DNA of 9,819 nucleotides from Chloroflexota bacterium (GCA_021785115.1 JAJYGO010000464.1:1-9819), one strand, 5' to 3'. Positions 1 to 5,547 are shown, counted from the first letter of the stretch. Numbers and translations: made by a program. Notes: a model not told the origin generated them from the sequence alone.

Positions 1-349
1 TGAACGGGCCGCGGTACACCACGTGCAGATGGGCCGCGCCGCGCTGCTGGGCCTCCACCACGGTGACGTACTCGATGCGCCCGAAGCGGCGGGCGATCCG
101 CTCGTGCAGGCGCTTCCAACGCGGGGGTAGCTCCCGGTACGTGGTCTCGGCATCCTCCGCGCCGGGCGAGGTGATGGTGAAGAAGCGGCACGTGCCGCCG
201 ACGGCCATCCCCTTGTGGATGCGGGCGAGGGTGGCCCGGAGCTTCTTCTGGCCGCAGGTGTGGCACTCCCAGCGCTTGCAGGCCAGGGGGTAGATGCCGC
301 ACTCGGCTCCGGCGACACCGACCAGCGAGAACCCGCCGCAGTCAGCCAT
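1..349 (-). CDS. HUH-type replication initiator (Rep), N-terminal part, runs off left edge
   Basis: The first 116 residues are visible; the stop lies beyond base 1. Two hallmarks of HUH rolling-circle initiators appear in the right order: a motif-1-like strand CRFFTITSPG at residues 54-63, and the metal-binding motif 2 with H107-L108-H109 in AAHLHVVYRG. Between them is a basic helical stretch (residues 77-90). A small cysteine cluster (C24, C29, C32, in a CxxxxCHxC arrangement) sits near the N-terminus and may bind zinc, as in many plasmid and phage Rep proteins. The catalytic tyrosine motif 3 would lie outside the window. Such proteins nick a double-strand origin and attach to the 5' end to start rolling-circle replication. 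The ATG is preceded by GAGGAGG (bases 357-363) at 7 bases spacing, and the start overlaps the methyltransferase stop by 8 bases, which implies translational coupling. The HUH call is fairly firm; whether it serves a plasmid, an integrative element or a phage is inference. Confidence 0.78.
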   Translation of the reverse strand, partial: MADCGGFSLVGVAGAECGIYPLACKRWECHTCGQKKLRATLARIHKGMAVGGTCRFFTITSPGAEDAETTYRELPPRWKRLHERIARRFGRIEYVTVVEAQQRGAAHLHVVYRGPF

Positions 350-1136
350 GCCGGGGCCTCCTCGGGGTCGGGCGCCGGGCCGCGTGCCGAGTTTCTATCG
401 GCCGGCGCCCTGCCGGGCGCCGGCCCACAAGTGAAGGTCGCGGCGGCTTGCGGGCTGGGGCTGGCCGGGGCTTGGCGGGGCCGGTGAGGCGCTGCGTCGC
501 ACGCTGAACCGCGCGTACCGCGATGTCCCCACCGATGACAGTCGCCCCGCGCGCCTTCGCACCGGCCAGGAGCGCCCCAGAGCCGGCGAAGGGGTCGACC
601 ACCACGTCGCCTCGCCCGATGCCGGCGATGGCGGCGAGCGCCTGTCCCAGGCCCTCGGGCTTCTCGGTGGGGTAGCGGTCGCGAGTCCCCGGGCCGACCG
701 CCGGCACGGACACGAGGTCGATGCCGGTGACCGGGCGGGAGCCCGGGAGCCGGCCGAGCAGGACAAACTCGGCCTGGTGGCGCAGGCCAGCGCCCAGGCC
801 CGGGCTGCGCTTATCCCAGGTGATGGGCCGCACATCGCGAAAGCCGGCGTGCTCCAGGGCCGTGATCGCCCCGCGCAACCCGGCGGCGTTGGTCATCACG
901 AAGGCGAGGCCGCTGGGCTTCAACTTGCGCCGGGCGAGGGCGAGGACCCGGCCGATCTCCGGCCAGCTCATCCCCCCGCCGAACCAGTCCTGGAGGTGCC
1001 CGCTGCCGCTGCGTTCGACCGTGGTGTAGGGCGGGTCGGTGATGAGGACGTCAATCGAGCCGTCCGGGAAGCTGGCCATCAGCTCCTGTGCCGTGGCCCG
1101 CACGATCGTCACCTGGGCCGAAGCGCGGGCGCTCAC
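342..1136 (-). CDS. Beta-class N4-cytosine/N6-adenine DNA methyltransferase (DPPY)
   Basis: A 264-residue SAM-dependent DNA methyltransferase. The catalytic motif IV (DPPY, residues 34-37, in VLITDPPYTTV) comes before the SAM-binding motif I (DPFAGSGALLAG, residues 181-192), and an acidic strand end IGGDI follows at 201-205. This order defines the beta class of amino-methyltransferases (Pfam N6_N4_Mtase type). The RYPTEKPEGL segment at 154-163 is the usual lead-in to motif I. About 110 residues between the motifs must contain a very short target recognition region, so the enzyme is compact. Residues 220-264 form an Arg/Pro-rich, low-complexity basic tail, probably non-specific DNA-binding or disordered. 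The start is GTG, overlapping the upstream stop as GTGA, with GGGGAGAG upstream. No restriction enzyme is adjacent; the next gene in the operon is Rep. The likely role is modification of the element's own DNA (anti-restriction or replication control). The target sequence, and whether it methylates A or C, cannot be read. Confidence 0.87.
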   Translation of the reverse strand: MSARASAQVTIVRATAQELMASFPDGSIDVLITDPPYTTVERSGSGHLQDWFGGGMSWPEIGRVLALARRKLKPSGLAFVMTNAAGLRGAITALEHAGFRDVRPITWDKRSPGLGAGLRHQAEFVLLGRLPGSRPVTGIDLVSVPAVGPGTRDRYPTEKPEGLGQALAAIAGIGRGDVVVDPFAGSGALLAGAKARGATVIGGDIAVRAVQRATQRLTGPAKPRPAPARKPPRPSLVGRRPAGRRPIETRHAARRPTPRRPRHG

Positions 1137-1345
1137 GGCTTGCCTCTCTCCCCGGGCTCCGGAGGCAGCTGGAGGGACGCCTCGTCTTCCTCCCAGACGT
1201 GGATGTGCGCGTGCTCGGCGAACCAGTGGGGCCAGGGCACCGGAACCCCGCGCCGGGAAGGCGCCAGTCCCCGGTGGCCGTGGCGGTGCTCATGCACGCC
1301 GCGGGCGCCGTGGCGGTGGGGGTGGCTGTGGTGGTACGTGCTCAT
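1133..1345 (-). CDS. Histidine-rich small protein of unknown function
   Basis: A 70-residue ORF with 13 histidines, mostly in the N-terminal third (HHSHPHRHG and VHEHRHGHRG) and in a later AEHAHIHVW patch. The C-terminus is acidic and proline-rich. No family is recognised. It is supported mainly by architecture: its ATG overlaps the upstream regulator's stop as ATGA, and its TGA overlaps the methyltransferase's GTG as GTGA. A shadow ORF would not be expected to fit both junctions. GGGAGG lies about 11 bases before the ATG, a slightly long spacing. The alternating His pattern suggests binding of Zn, Ni or Cu, either for metal handling or as a folded metal site, but that is inference from composition. 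It has no signal peptide and no membrane segment. Alternatively it is a translational-coupling spacer whose product matters little. Confidence 0.6.
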   Translation of the reverse strand: MSTYHHSHPHRHGARGVHEHRHGHRGLAPSRRGVPVPWPHWFAEHAHIHVWEEDEASLQLPPEPGERGKP

Positions 1346-1626
1346 TCAGGCCACTTCCTCCCTGCCGCATCGGTGCCGAGCTGCCCCGGGCTGCGGGGCA
1401 GTCGGTTCGCGTCGGCGAGTCCAGGGTCAGCGCAGAGGGCTTCGAGGGCTGCCAGATACCGGGCGCAGATCTGAGCGGTCGGTCGATAGGCCCCTTCGAT
1501 GCCCGAGACGCGCTGCGGTGATACGCGCAGGTGTCGCGCGATGGCGCGCTGCGACACGCCTCGCGCCACGCGGGCGAGCTTCAAATCGAGGCCGCTGACG
1601 AGTTGGAGGCGTTCTGTGCGGTCCAC
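1342..1626 (-). CDS. XRE-family helix-turn-helix regulator
   Basis: A 94-residue protein from a GTG start. Residues 13-62 match the Cro/C1-type (XRE) fold: a first helix LDLKLARVARG, then the helix-turn-helix VSQRAIARHLRVSPQRVSGIEG at about residues 24-45, then a further helix ICARYLAALEAL. The C-terminal 30 residues are Pro/Gly-rich and probably unstructured. The frame is open much further upstream, but that extension would run antisense into the divergent gene and looks non-coding. The GTG at the edge of the divergent gap is therefore preferred, although it has no clear Shine-Dalgarno sequence. It is first in the regulator, His-rich, methyltransferase, Rep chain, so a role as autoregulator or copy-control repressor is the natural inference. 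A C-protein-like controller of the methyltransferase is another possibility. Its stop overlaps the next start as ATGA. Confidence 0.75.
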   Translation of the reverse strand: MDRTERLQLVSGLDLKLARVARGVSQRAIARHLRVSPQRVSGIEGAYRPTAQICARYLAALEALCADPGLADANRLPRSPGQLGTDAAGRKWPE

Positions 1627-1677
1627 GGACGCTACGATCGTCGACCCGATAGGATTGGTCCAAAACGTGGAGGAAGC
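1627..1677. promoter_or_regulatory. Divergent promoter/operator region with short palindromes
   Basis: Only about 50 bases separate the GTG of the XRE regulator (minus) from the GTG of the zinc-site gene (plus). Within it are the perfect 8-base palindrome ACGATCGT (1634-1641), the odd palindrome TTGG-T-CCAA (1655-1663), a possible plus-strand -10 box TAGGAT (1650-1655), and the plus-gene Shine-Dalgarno GGAGG (1669-1673), 4 bases from its GTG. No convincing -35 box was found for either direction. A dimeric regulator encoded next door could bind the palindromes and control both directions; this is inferred from position only. Confidence 0.35.
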
Positions 1678-2808
1678 GTGGAACCAGGTAGAGCCGACGC
1701 GCGGACCGCGACCGATGCTGTTCTGGCCAGTGGCGGATGGGTCGTCGGCGAGCGGTACGTCATCCACGAGGGAATCGACCGCTACGCGCGCGATTTCGCA
1801 TGGCTGCCGCTCGAAGGCCGCCCAGACTGGCCGGAGCAGCGGCGGGATGGGAGCCTTGTGTGGCCCGAGCGCGATCACGACGGTCGCTGGCGGCTGACCC
1901 CGGATTCGGACCGCCGACTGCGCGACGCCGAGACGCGTGTGCGCGTCATCGTCGATGAGAGTCCAGACCCGCGAACGCGGACGCCGAGGGTGTGGGTCCC
2001 GGGACAGAAGACTGGCCTATCTGATGAACTCGCCAGGCTGGGGGAGAAAGACGACACGGCCATCGTCCGGTGGGTGGAGGCGAATGGCTTCGTCGGTGTG
2101 CGCGCGGATCCGCGAGAGCGCCAGGAAAGCGTCGAAGAGATCCGCTGGGCGCTTCAGCGACTGGCGCTGGCGCGCGACCTGCTGGGCGCGATCCGCAAGC
2201 TCGTTGGCGACGACCTTCGCGCGGAGGCCGAGCGCCTGTTGAACATCGAGCACGGATTCCTGGCCGAGGTCAACCGCGACAGCAGGCGGGCGTGGGACGA
2301 TGAGGAGGGCCATCACGAGGCAGTGGTGAGGGCAATCGACCAACCCATGGGCGGCCCTCACCTCGCCCGCGCGTACGGTATCGTCGTCCCGGAGGGCCAG
2401 CGTTGGCCCGGGGCAGGCGCCCACATCCAGGTGATGTACGCTCTGAGCGAGGAGTTGCGCGCGCCTTTGGAGCACCTCCTCCGGGTGCAGGCAGGGATCG
2501 TGCCCACTGGCGACGGGATGCGCCTGCAGGCGGCGGTGGTGGCCCCCGGCCCGCTGGCGACGGCCTACCTACAGACGCTGGATGAGGCGAGCTGGCCGGC
2601 GCTCACCTACGTCGGGGACGTCTTGCGCATCGACTGGCGGGCGCCCCGGCGCTGCCGGCGCTGCGGCCAGACCTTCAGGCCCGCGCGCAGGAACCAGCTG
2701 TGGTGCGGGAAGCGCTGTCGCTGGGCGGCGTCGAAGGCCCGCACAACGCATCCGGATTCTCGCGACGGGAGCGCGAAGACCCGTCCCGAAAGGTCAGCGT
2801 TGGCCTGA
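1678..2808 (+). CDS. Hypothetical protein with C-terminal four-cysteine zinc site
   Basis: A 376-residue protein from the GTG that follows GGAGG by 4 bases. A longer reading from base 1531 is open but runs antisense to the XRE gene and is rejected. The N-terminal 115 residues are Trp/Arg/Asp-rich with no recognised fold. Residues about 145-220 are strongly helical (RWALQRLALARDLLGAIRKL and following). The C-terminus has C326-x2-C329-x13-C343-x3-C347 in CRRCGQTFRPARRN followed by WCGKRC, then a basic tail. The layout resembles actinobacterial orphan proteins with a C-terminal CGNR-like zinc knuckle preceded by a helical domain (ABATE/CGNR type), but the CGNR signature itself is absent. It is probably a DNA- or RNA-binding protein. 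It lies divergent from the regulator/Rep operon and probably shares its control region. The reading frame is secure; the function is unknown. Confidence 0.78.
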   Translation: MEPGRADARTATDAVLASGGWVVGERYVIHEGIDRYARDFAWLPLEGRPDWPEQRRDGSLVWPERDHDGRWRLTPDSDRRLRDAETRVRVIVDESPDPRTRTPRVWVPGQKTGLSDELARLGEKDDTAIVRWVEANGFVGVRADPRERQESVEEIRWALQRLALARDLLGAIRKLVGDDLRAEAERLLNIEHGFLAEVNRDSRRAWDDEEGHHEAVVRAIDQPMGGPHLARAYGIVVPEGQRWPGAGAHIQVMYALSEELRAPLEHLLRVQAGIVPTGDGMRLQAAVVAPGPLATAYLQTLDEASWPALTYVGDVLRIDWRAPRRCRRCGQTFRPARRNQLWCGKRCRWAASKARTTHPDSRDGSAKTRPERSALA

Positions 2809-2821
2809 TCCCCTGATCCGT

Positions 2822-2835
2822 GCGGCGGGAGCCGC
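2822..2835 (+). terminator. Possible terminator hairpin after the zinc-site gene
   Basis: GCGGC-GGGA-GCCGC forms a perfect 5-pair G+C stem with a 4-base loop, starting 14 bases after the stop codon. No T-run follows, so it is at best a weak, actinobacterial-style terminator. Confidence 0.22.
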
Positions 2836-2868
2836 TGCTCGGGGCGCGCCACAAGGAGGTCCTTGCCG

Positions 2869-2949
2869 ATGGCCGAGGGTCATTTGACCTTTCGTCGATC
2901 GCGACCGACTCCACGTCCTAGCAGTGTCCGATCACGCCGGGCCCGATAG
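2869..2949 (+). CDS. Possible 26-residue ORF with a perfect Shine-Dalgarno
   Basis: AAGGAGGT (2853-2860) is a full anti-SD match, placed 8 bases before an ATG that opens only 26 codons: MAEGHLTFRRSRPTPRPSSV followed by six residues of which four are Arg, then TAG. The product would be very basic and Ser/Pro/Arg-rich, without a recognised family. It could be a genuine microprotein, or the preserved 5' end of a gene lost by recombination. The ribosome-binding site is the only strong evidence; composition does not argue for coding. Confidence 0.25.
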   Translation: MAEGHLTFRRSRPTPRPSSVRSRRAR

Positions 2950-3106
2950 AGCGAGCGCATGCGGCGCACGTGGCGGTCGAAGTGGTTCGTCCTCGTGTCT
3001 CGGTCGACGGCGATCGGATCGCCCCCTGACGTCCCCGGCATCGGTCACACGCGGTTCAGGAACTCGAGCACCCTACGGGTCGAGCCGCCCTGAGCGGTCG
3101 GTCCTC

Positions 3107-3541
3107 CTACCGTGCGGCCCGGATCACGCCCCACATGATCAAGCCGACCGCGAAGAGGAACGCCCCCAGCATGAAGGCAGCAAAGTACGTGGCAACGTGG
3201 TCCCAGAGAGGCCCTTGTATGGCGGCTCCCAGGTCACCGTCGGGCGGCGTCGAACTCACGGCGCGCGAGAGCCGGTGAAACGTGCGCAGGGTGAGCCCCA
3301 GCAACAGCACGCCCACGACCGCGAAGAGCACAGCGAGGAGGCGCTCGACAGGGAACACCACGATCGCCAGCCACAGCCACACGAACGGCAGGCCAACCAT
3401 GAACGGGGAGCTGAACCACACGTAGCGTCCTGGGCCGGCCCGGACGCGCCGCTTCGTGTACCGTTCCACGACAAGCATCCCGACGAGCACGAGGATGCCG
3501 GCGATCGCGTAGAGCACTACCACGATCGAAGTTTCGGCCAC
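3107..3541 (-). CDS. Integral membrane protein with four predicted segments, unknown function
   Basis: A 144-residue hydrophobic protein. Four membrane segments are visible: about residues 5-25 (IVVVLYAIAGILVLVGMLVV), 46-64 (PFMVGLPFVWLWLAIVVF), 66-86 (RLLAVLFAVVGVLLLGLTL) and 116-140 (VATYFAAFMLGAFLFAVGLI). The loop at 26-43 is strongly basic (RYTKRRVRAGPGR) and likely cytoplasmic by the positive-inside rule. The loop at 88-113 is polar. No catalytic or transporter motif is seen. The start is GTG, the earliest in frame, without a clear Shine-Dalgarno, so a leaderless or weakly translated start is likely. The overlapping plus-strand reading is a Glu/His/Arg-rich shadow of these hydrophobic codons and is discounted. 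It stands alone, divergent from the methyltransferase fusion across a gap of about 450 bases; no functional link is evident. Confidence 0.72.
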   Translation of the reverse strand: MAETSIVVVLYAIAGILVLVGMLVVERYTKRRVRAGPGRYVWFSSPFMVGLPFVWLWLAIVVFPVERLLAVLFAVVGVLLLGLTLRTFHRLSRAVSSTPPDGDLGAAIQGPLWDHVATYFAAFMLGAFLFAVGLIMWGVIRAAR

Positions 3542-3578
3542 TTCGCGGTGGCTATCAACTCGTGACGCGTTGCGCCCT

Positions 3579-3588
3579 GCTCGCGAGC
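3579..3588. promoter_or_regulatory. 10-base perfect palindrome upstream of the membrane protein
   Basis: GCTCGCGAGC is a perfect even palindrome 38 bases upstream of the minus-strand membrane-protein start. Its position suits an operator, but it is G+C-only at most positions and could be chance. Confidence 0.2.
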
Positions 3589-3652
3589 GGTTCCATTCAC
3601 AGGCCCTGAGTTCAAGCCCCCTACCCAGGTGCGCCGGAAAGGGGTCGTTTCG

Positions 3653-3686
3653 GCTCGGCTCTCCGTCAGGCAGGGGGATGCCGAGC
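3653..3686. repeat. Inverted repeat, 7-base arms, 20-base loop
   Basis: GCTCGGC (3653-3659) and GCCGAGC (3680-3686) are exact reverse complements. No T-run follows in either direction. The inner six bases CTCGGC/GCCGAG recur in a second inverted repeat just after the methyltransferase gene (5497-5512). Confidence 0.3.
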
Positions 3687-3856
3687 TAGCGGCCCCCGTT
3701 CGTCCGGAACGCGGGCCAGCATGAGGACGAGCGCAAGCAGCGTGATGCGCAGGAGCTGCGGCGGTTCACCCCCCTGCCAACGTCTTGTCCGAGAAGGTGA
3801 CCTGCCCGACCGCAGCCATCGCGCCGCACCTCTTCTGCGTCAACTTCGTCCGCCCG

Positions 3857-3871
3857 CGCAAGTCACTTGCG
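3857..3871. promoter_or_regulatory. 15-base odd palindrome, candidate operator
   Basis: CGCAAGT-C-ACTTGCG has perfect 7-base arms around one central base. This geometry suits a dimeric helix-turn-helix regulator rather than an RNA hairpin (a 1-base loop cannot fold fully). It lies 124 bases before the methyltransferase ATG and 26 bases before the small leader ORF. The cognate protein is unknown. Confidence 0.35.
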
Positions 3872-3896
3872 AATCGCCCACCGGGCCTCGGCCACC

Positions 3897-3998
3897 GTGA
3901 CCGGGGTCGCGGAGCACACCTGGACGCCGGACGAGATCGCCACGCTGCTCGACCAGTCGACGGGTATCCTCGGGCTGTCAGCCAGGGAGAGTCCATGA
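3897..3998 (+). CDS. Possible 33-residue leader ORF coupled to the methyltransferase
   Basis: From a GTG the frame reads VTGVAEHTWTPDEIATLLDQ followed by STGILGLSARESP. Its TGA overlaps the methyltransferase ATG as ATGA, the classic coupling arrangement. Composition is protein-like (an acidic helix WTPDEIATLLDQ), unlike the Arg/Pro readings of the other frames here. There is no good Shine-Dalgarno before the GTG. It could be a coupled microprotein, a regulatory leader peptide, or the tail of a decayed gene; the frame is open back to a stop at 3798. No family is recognised. Confidence 0.28.
   Translation: MTGVAEHTWTPDEIATLLDQSTGILGLSARESP
3965..3990 (+). promoter_or_regulatory. Candidate -10 box and ribosome binding site of the methyltransferase fusion
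   Basis: TATCCT (3965-3970) fits a TANNNT -10 box and would start transcription near 3977. AGGGAGA (3984-3990) then serves as Shine-Dalgarno, 4 bases before the ATG at 3995. No clear -35 box was found at 16-18 bases spacing. The ribosome site favours the ATG at 3995 over the upstream in-frame TTG at 3785. Confidence 0.35.
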
Positions 3999-5443
3999 CC
4001 GAGCCGAATTTGCTCTACTACGGCGACAACCTGGACGTCCTGCGGCGTCACATACGCGACGAGTCGGTAGACCTCGTCTACCTCGATCCGCCGTTCAACT
4101 CGAACGCGACCTATAACGTCCTGTTCTCAGAGCACGGCGTCCGCGCTGCGGCGCAGATCAAGGCGTTCGGAGACACGTGGGAGTGGAACACCGAGTCCGC
4201 GAGCGCCTATGAAGAGGTCGTCGAGCGGGGTGGAGCGGTGGCGAATGCCATGCTCGCCTTCCGTACGCTGCTCGGTGGGTCGGACATGCTCGCCTATCTC
4301 TCGATGATGGCTCCGCGGCTCGTCGAGCTGCACCGCGTGCTCAAGCCCACCGGCACCATCTACCTCCATTGCGACCCGACCGCCTCGCACTACCTCAAAC
4401 TGCTCATGGACCGGGTGTTCGGAGCAAGGAACTTCCGCAACGAGATCATCTGGTGCTATGCAGGCGGAGGGATACCGCGCAAGGACTTCCCGCGCAAGCA
4501 CGATGTGATCCTGCGCTACACCAAGTCCGACGAGTACTTCTACTGCCCAATCTTCCGGCCGTACAGCCCCGGCACCGTCCAGCGTGGGCGGACTCAGGTC
4601 AAAGGGATCTACTTCGATGCCGGACTCCGGCCCGAGGGAACCCCCGTCAATGACTGGTGGCCGGACGTACCGAAGATCACAAGCCCGACCGACCCAGAGA
4701 AGCTCGGCTACCCGACGCAGAAGTCCCGGGCGCTTTTGGAGCGCATCCTCACCGCGAGCAGCGAGCCAGGTGCCCTTGTGCTGGACCCGTTCTGCGGCTG
4801 CGGCACGACGATCGATGCTGCGCAGGAGGGGGGACGTCGCTGGATCGGCATCGACATCACGCACCTTGCTATCGGACTTATCAAACACCGGCTCGCAGAC
4901 CGGTACGGCCCTGAGATAGCCGCGAACTACCGAGTCATCGGGGAACCCACGACCGTTGAGGACGCGGCCGTGCTGGCCAAGGAGGACCCGTTCCAGTTCC
5001 AGGCGTGGGCACTTGGGCTTGTTGGAGCGAGAGTGGCTGGCAGCGACCGGAAGGGTGGGGATCGCGGGATCGACGGACAACTGTACTTCCACGACTCGGC
5101 CGGCGGGGAAACGCGGCAGATCATCTTTAGCGTCAAAGCGGGGGAGCACCTGTCCCCCTCGTTCGTCCGCGACCTACGTGGTGTGATCGAGAAAGAACGC
5201 GCTCAAATCGGCGTTTTGATCACGTTCGCGACTCCGACGGCGGGCATGGAGGCTGAGGCTGCTAGTGCGGGCTTTTACGCCTCGCCATGGGGCCACCATC
5301 CGCGACTGCAACTGAGAACGGTGGCTCAACTGCTCGATGGCAAGGGGATCGACTATCCGCACGTCGCGGGGGCCAACGTGACATTCCAGCGAGCCGAGCG
5401 AATCAAGAAGGCGGCCGAGCAGGCTGAGATGTTCGGAGGCTAG
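3995..5443 (+). CDS. DNA methyltransferase fused to a C-terminal Mrr-like PD-(D/E)XK domain
   Basis: A 482-residue two-domain protein. Residues 1-320 are a beta-class amino-methyltransferase: an N-terminal LLYYGDNLDVL, catalytic motif IV DPPF at 31-34 followed by NSNATYNVLF, the VLKPTGTIYLHCDP strand at 115-128, a GYPTQKSRALLERIL lead-in at 238-252, and SAM motif I DPFCGCGTT at 264-272. Residues about 333-430 are a nuclease-like domain: FQAWALGLVGA, GGDRGIDGQLYF (354-365; D360 the likely metal ligand) and IIFSVKAG (377-384; K381 the likely catalytic lysine), then VRDLRGVIEKERA and ATPTAGMEAEAASAGFY. This C-terminal module is common on such methyltransferases and belongs to the Mrr/PD-(D/E)XK superfamily by motif. 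Whether it cuts DNA, or only recognises it, is not known from sequence. The protein may be a self-contained restriction-modification enzyme or a modification subunit whose partner is missing. The 70-residue in-frame upstream extension has non-coding composition and is rejected. Confidence 0.9.
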   Translation: MTEPNLLYYGDNLDVLRRHIRDESVDLVYLDPPFNSNATYNVLFSEHGVRAAAQIKAFGDTWEWNTESASAYEEVVERGGAVANAMLAFRTLLGGSDMLAYLSMMAPRLVELHRVLKPTGTIYLHCDPTASHYLKLLMDRVFGARNFRNEIIWCYAGGGIPRKDFPRKHDVILRYTKSDEYFYCPIFRPYSPGTVQRGRTQVKGIYFDAGLRPEGTPVNDWWPDVPKITSPTDPEKLGYPTQKSRALLERILTASSEPGALVLDPFCGCGTTIDAAQEGGRRWIGIDITHLAIGLIKHRLADRYGPEIAANYRVIGEPTTVEDAAVLAKEDPFQFQAWALGLVGARVAGSDRKGGDRGIDGQLYFHDSAGGETRQIIFSVKAGEHLSPSFVRDLRGVIEKERAQIGVLITFATPTAGMEAEAASAGFYASPWGHHPRLQLRTVAQLLDGKGIDYPHVAGANVTFQRAERIKKAAEQAEMFGG

Positions 5444-5496
5444 ACCTGTGGGGAAGAAGGGCCTAAAGGGTCGCGAGAACTGAAAGCCTAACGTCG

Positions 5497-5512
5497 ACTC
5501 GGCGAGCCGAGT
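5497..5512 (+). terminator. Hairpin downstream of the methyltransferase fusion
   Basis: ACTCGGC-GA-GCCGAGT is an exact inverted repeat; it would fold as a 6-pair stem with a CGAG tetraloop, 54 bases after the methyltransferase stop and 36 before the next start. No T-run follows. It could end the upstream transcript, or act as a binding site in front of the DGYHR gene. Confidence 0.3.
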
Positions 5513-5547
5513 GCCGCCTCGATCGCAGGTTGGATAGGTGAAATTCG

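Larger units (their letters stand above)
2809..3106. other. About 300-base gap: weak hairpin and an orphan Shine-Dalgarno
   Basis: This stretch lies between the end of the zinc-site gene and the stop of the minus-strand membrane protein. It holds a G+C hairpin (2822-2835), a perfect Shine-Dalgarno leading to a 26-codon ORF (2853-2949), and one copy of a 14-base direct repeat (3090-3103, the other copy at 1471-1484). No longer gene, tRNA or integrase fragment is convincing in any frame. Confidence 0.5.
3542..3994. other. About 450-base gap with palindromes and a possible leader ORF
   Basis: This divergent region lies between the membrane protein (minus) and the methyltransferase fusion (plus). 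It contains a 10-base perfect palindrome (3579-3588), a hairpin (3653-3686), a 15-base odd palindrome (3857-3871), a 33-codon ORF (3897-3998) and a -10-like box (3965-3970). A short reading at 3690-3797 contains ERKQRDAQELRRF, which looks coding-like but has neither start nor context; it may be debris of an older gene. No substantial gene is supported. Confidence 0.5.

Noticed and set aside
1531..1677. N-terminal extension of the zinc-site protein from the GTG at 1531
   Set aside because: It runs antisense through the XRE gene, has no ribosome site, and the GTG at 1678 follows GGAGG.
1627..1878. N-terminal extension of the XRE regulator upstream of 1626
   Set aside because: The extra 84 residues would lie antisense to the zinc-site gene and lack any recognisable fold or start signal.
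2924..3565. 213-residue plus-strand ORF rich in Glu, His and Arg
   Set aside because: It is the reverse-complement shadow of the hydrophobic codons of the four-segment membrane protein; no ribosome site or domain.
3609..3635. TTCAAGCCCC followed by GTGCGCC, resembling a tRNA 3' end or attachment core
   Set aside because: The flanking bases do not form a T-arm stem and no acceptor or anticodon arm is present.
3785..3994. In-frame 70-residue extension of the methyltransferase fusion from a TTG
   Set aside because: Homologous methyltransferases begin near the LLYYGDNLDVL segment; the ATG at 3995 has AGGGAGA in front of it, and the extension is low-complexity.
4127..5149. 340-residue minus-strand ORF inside the methyltransferase fusion
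   Set aside because: It is antisense to the conserved DPPF and DPFCGCGTT motifs and shows no domain of its own; long antisense frames are usual in G+C-rich coding DNA.
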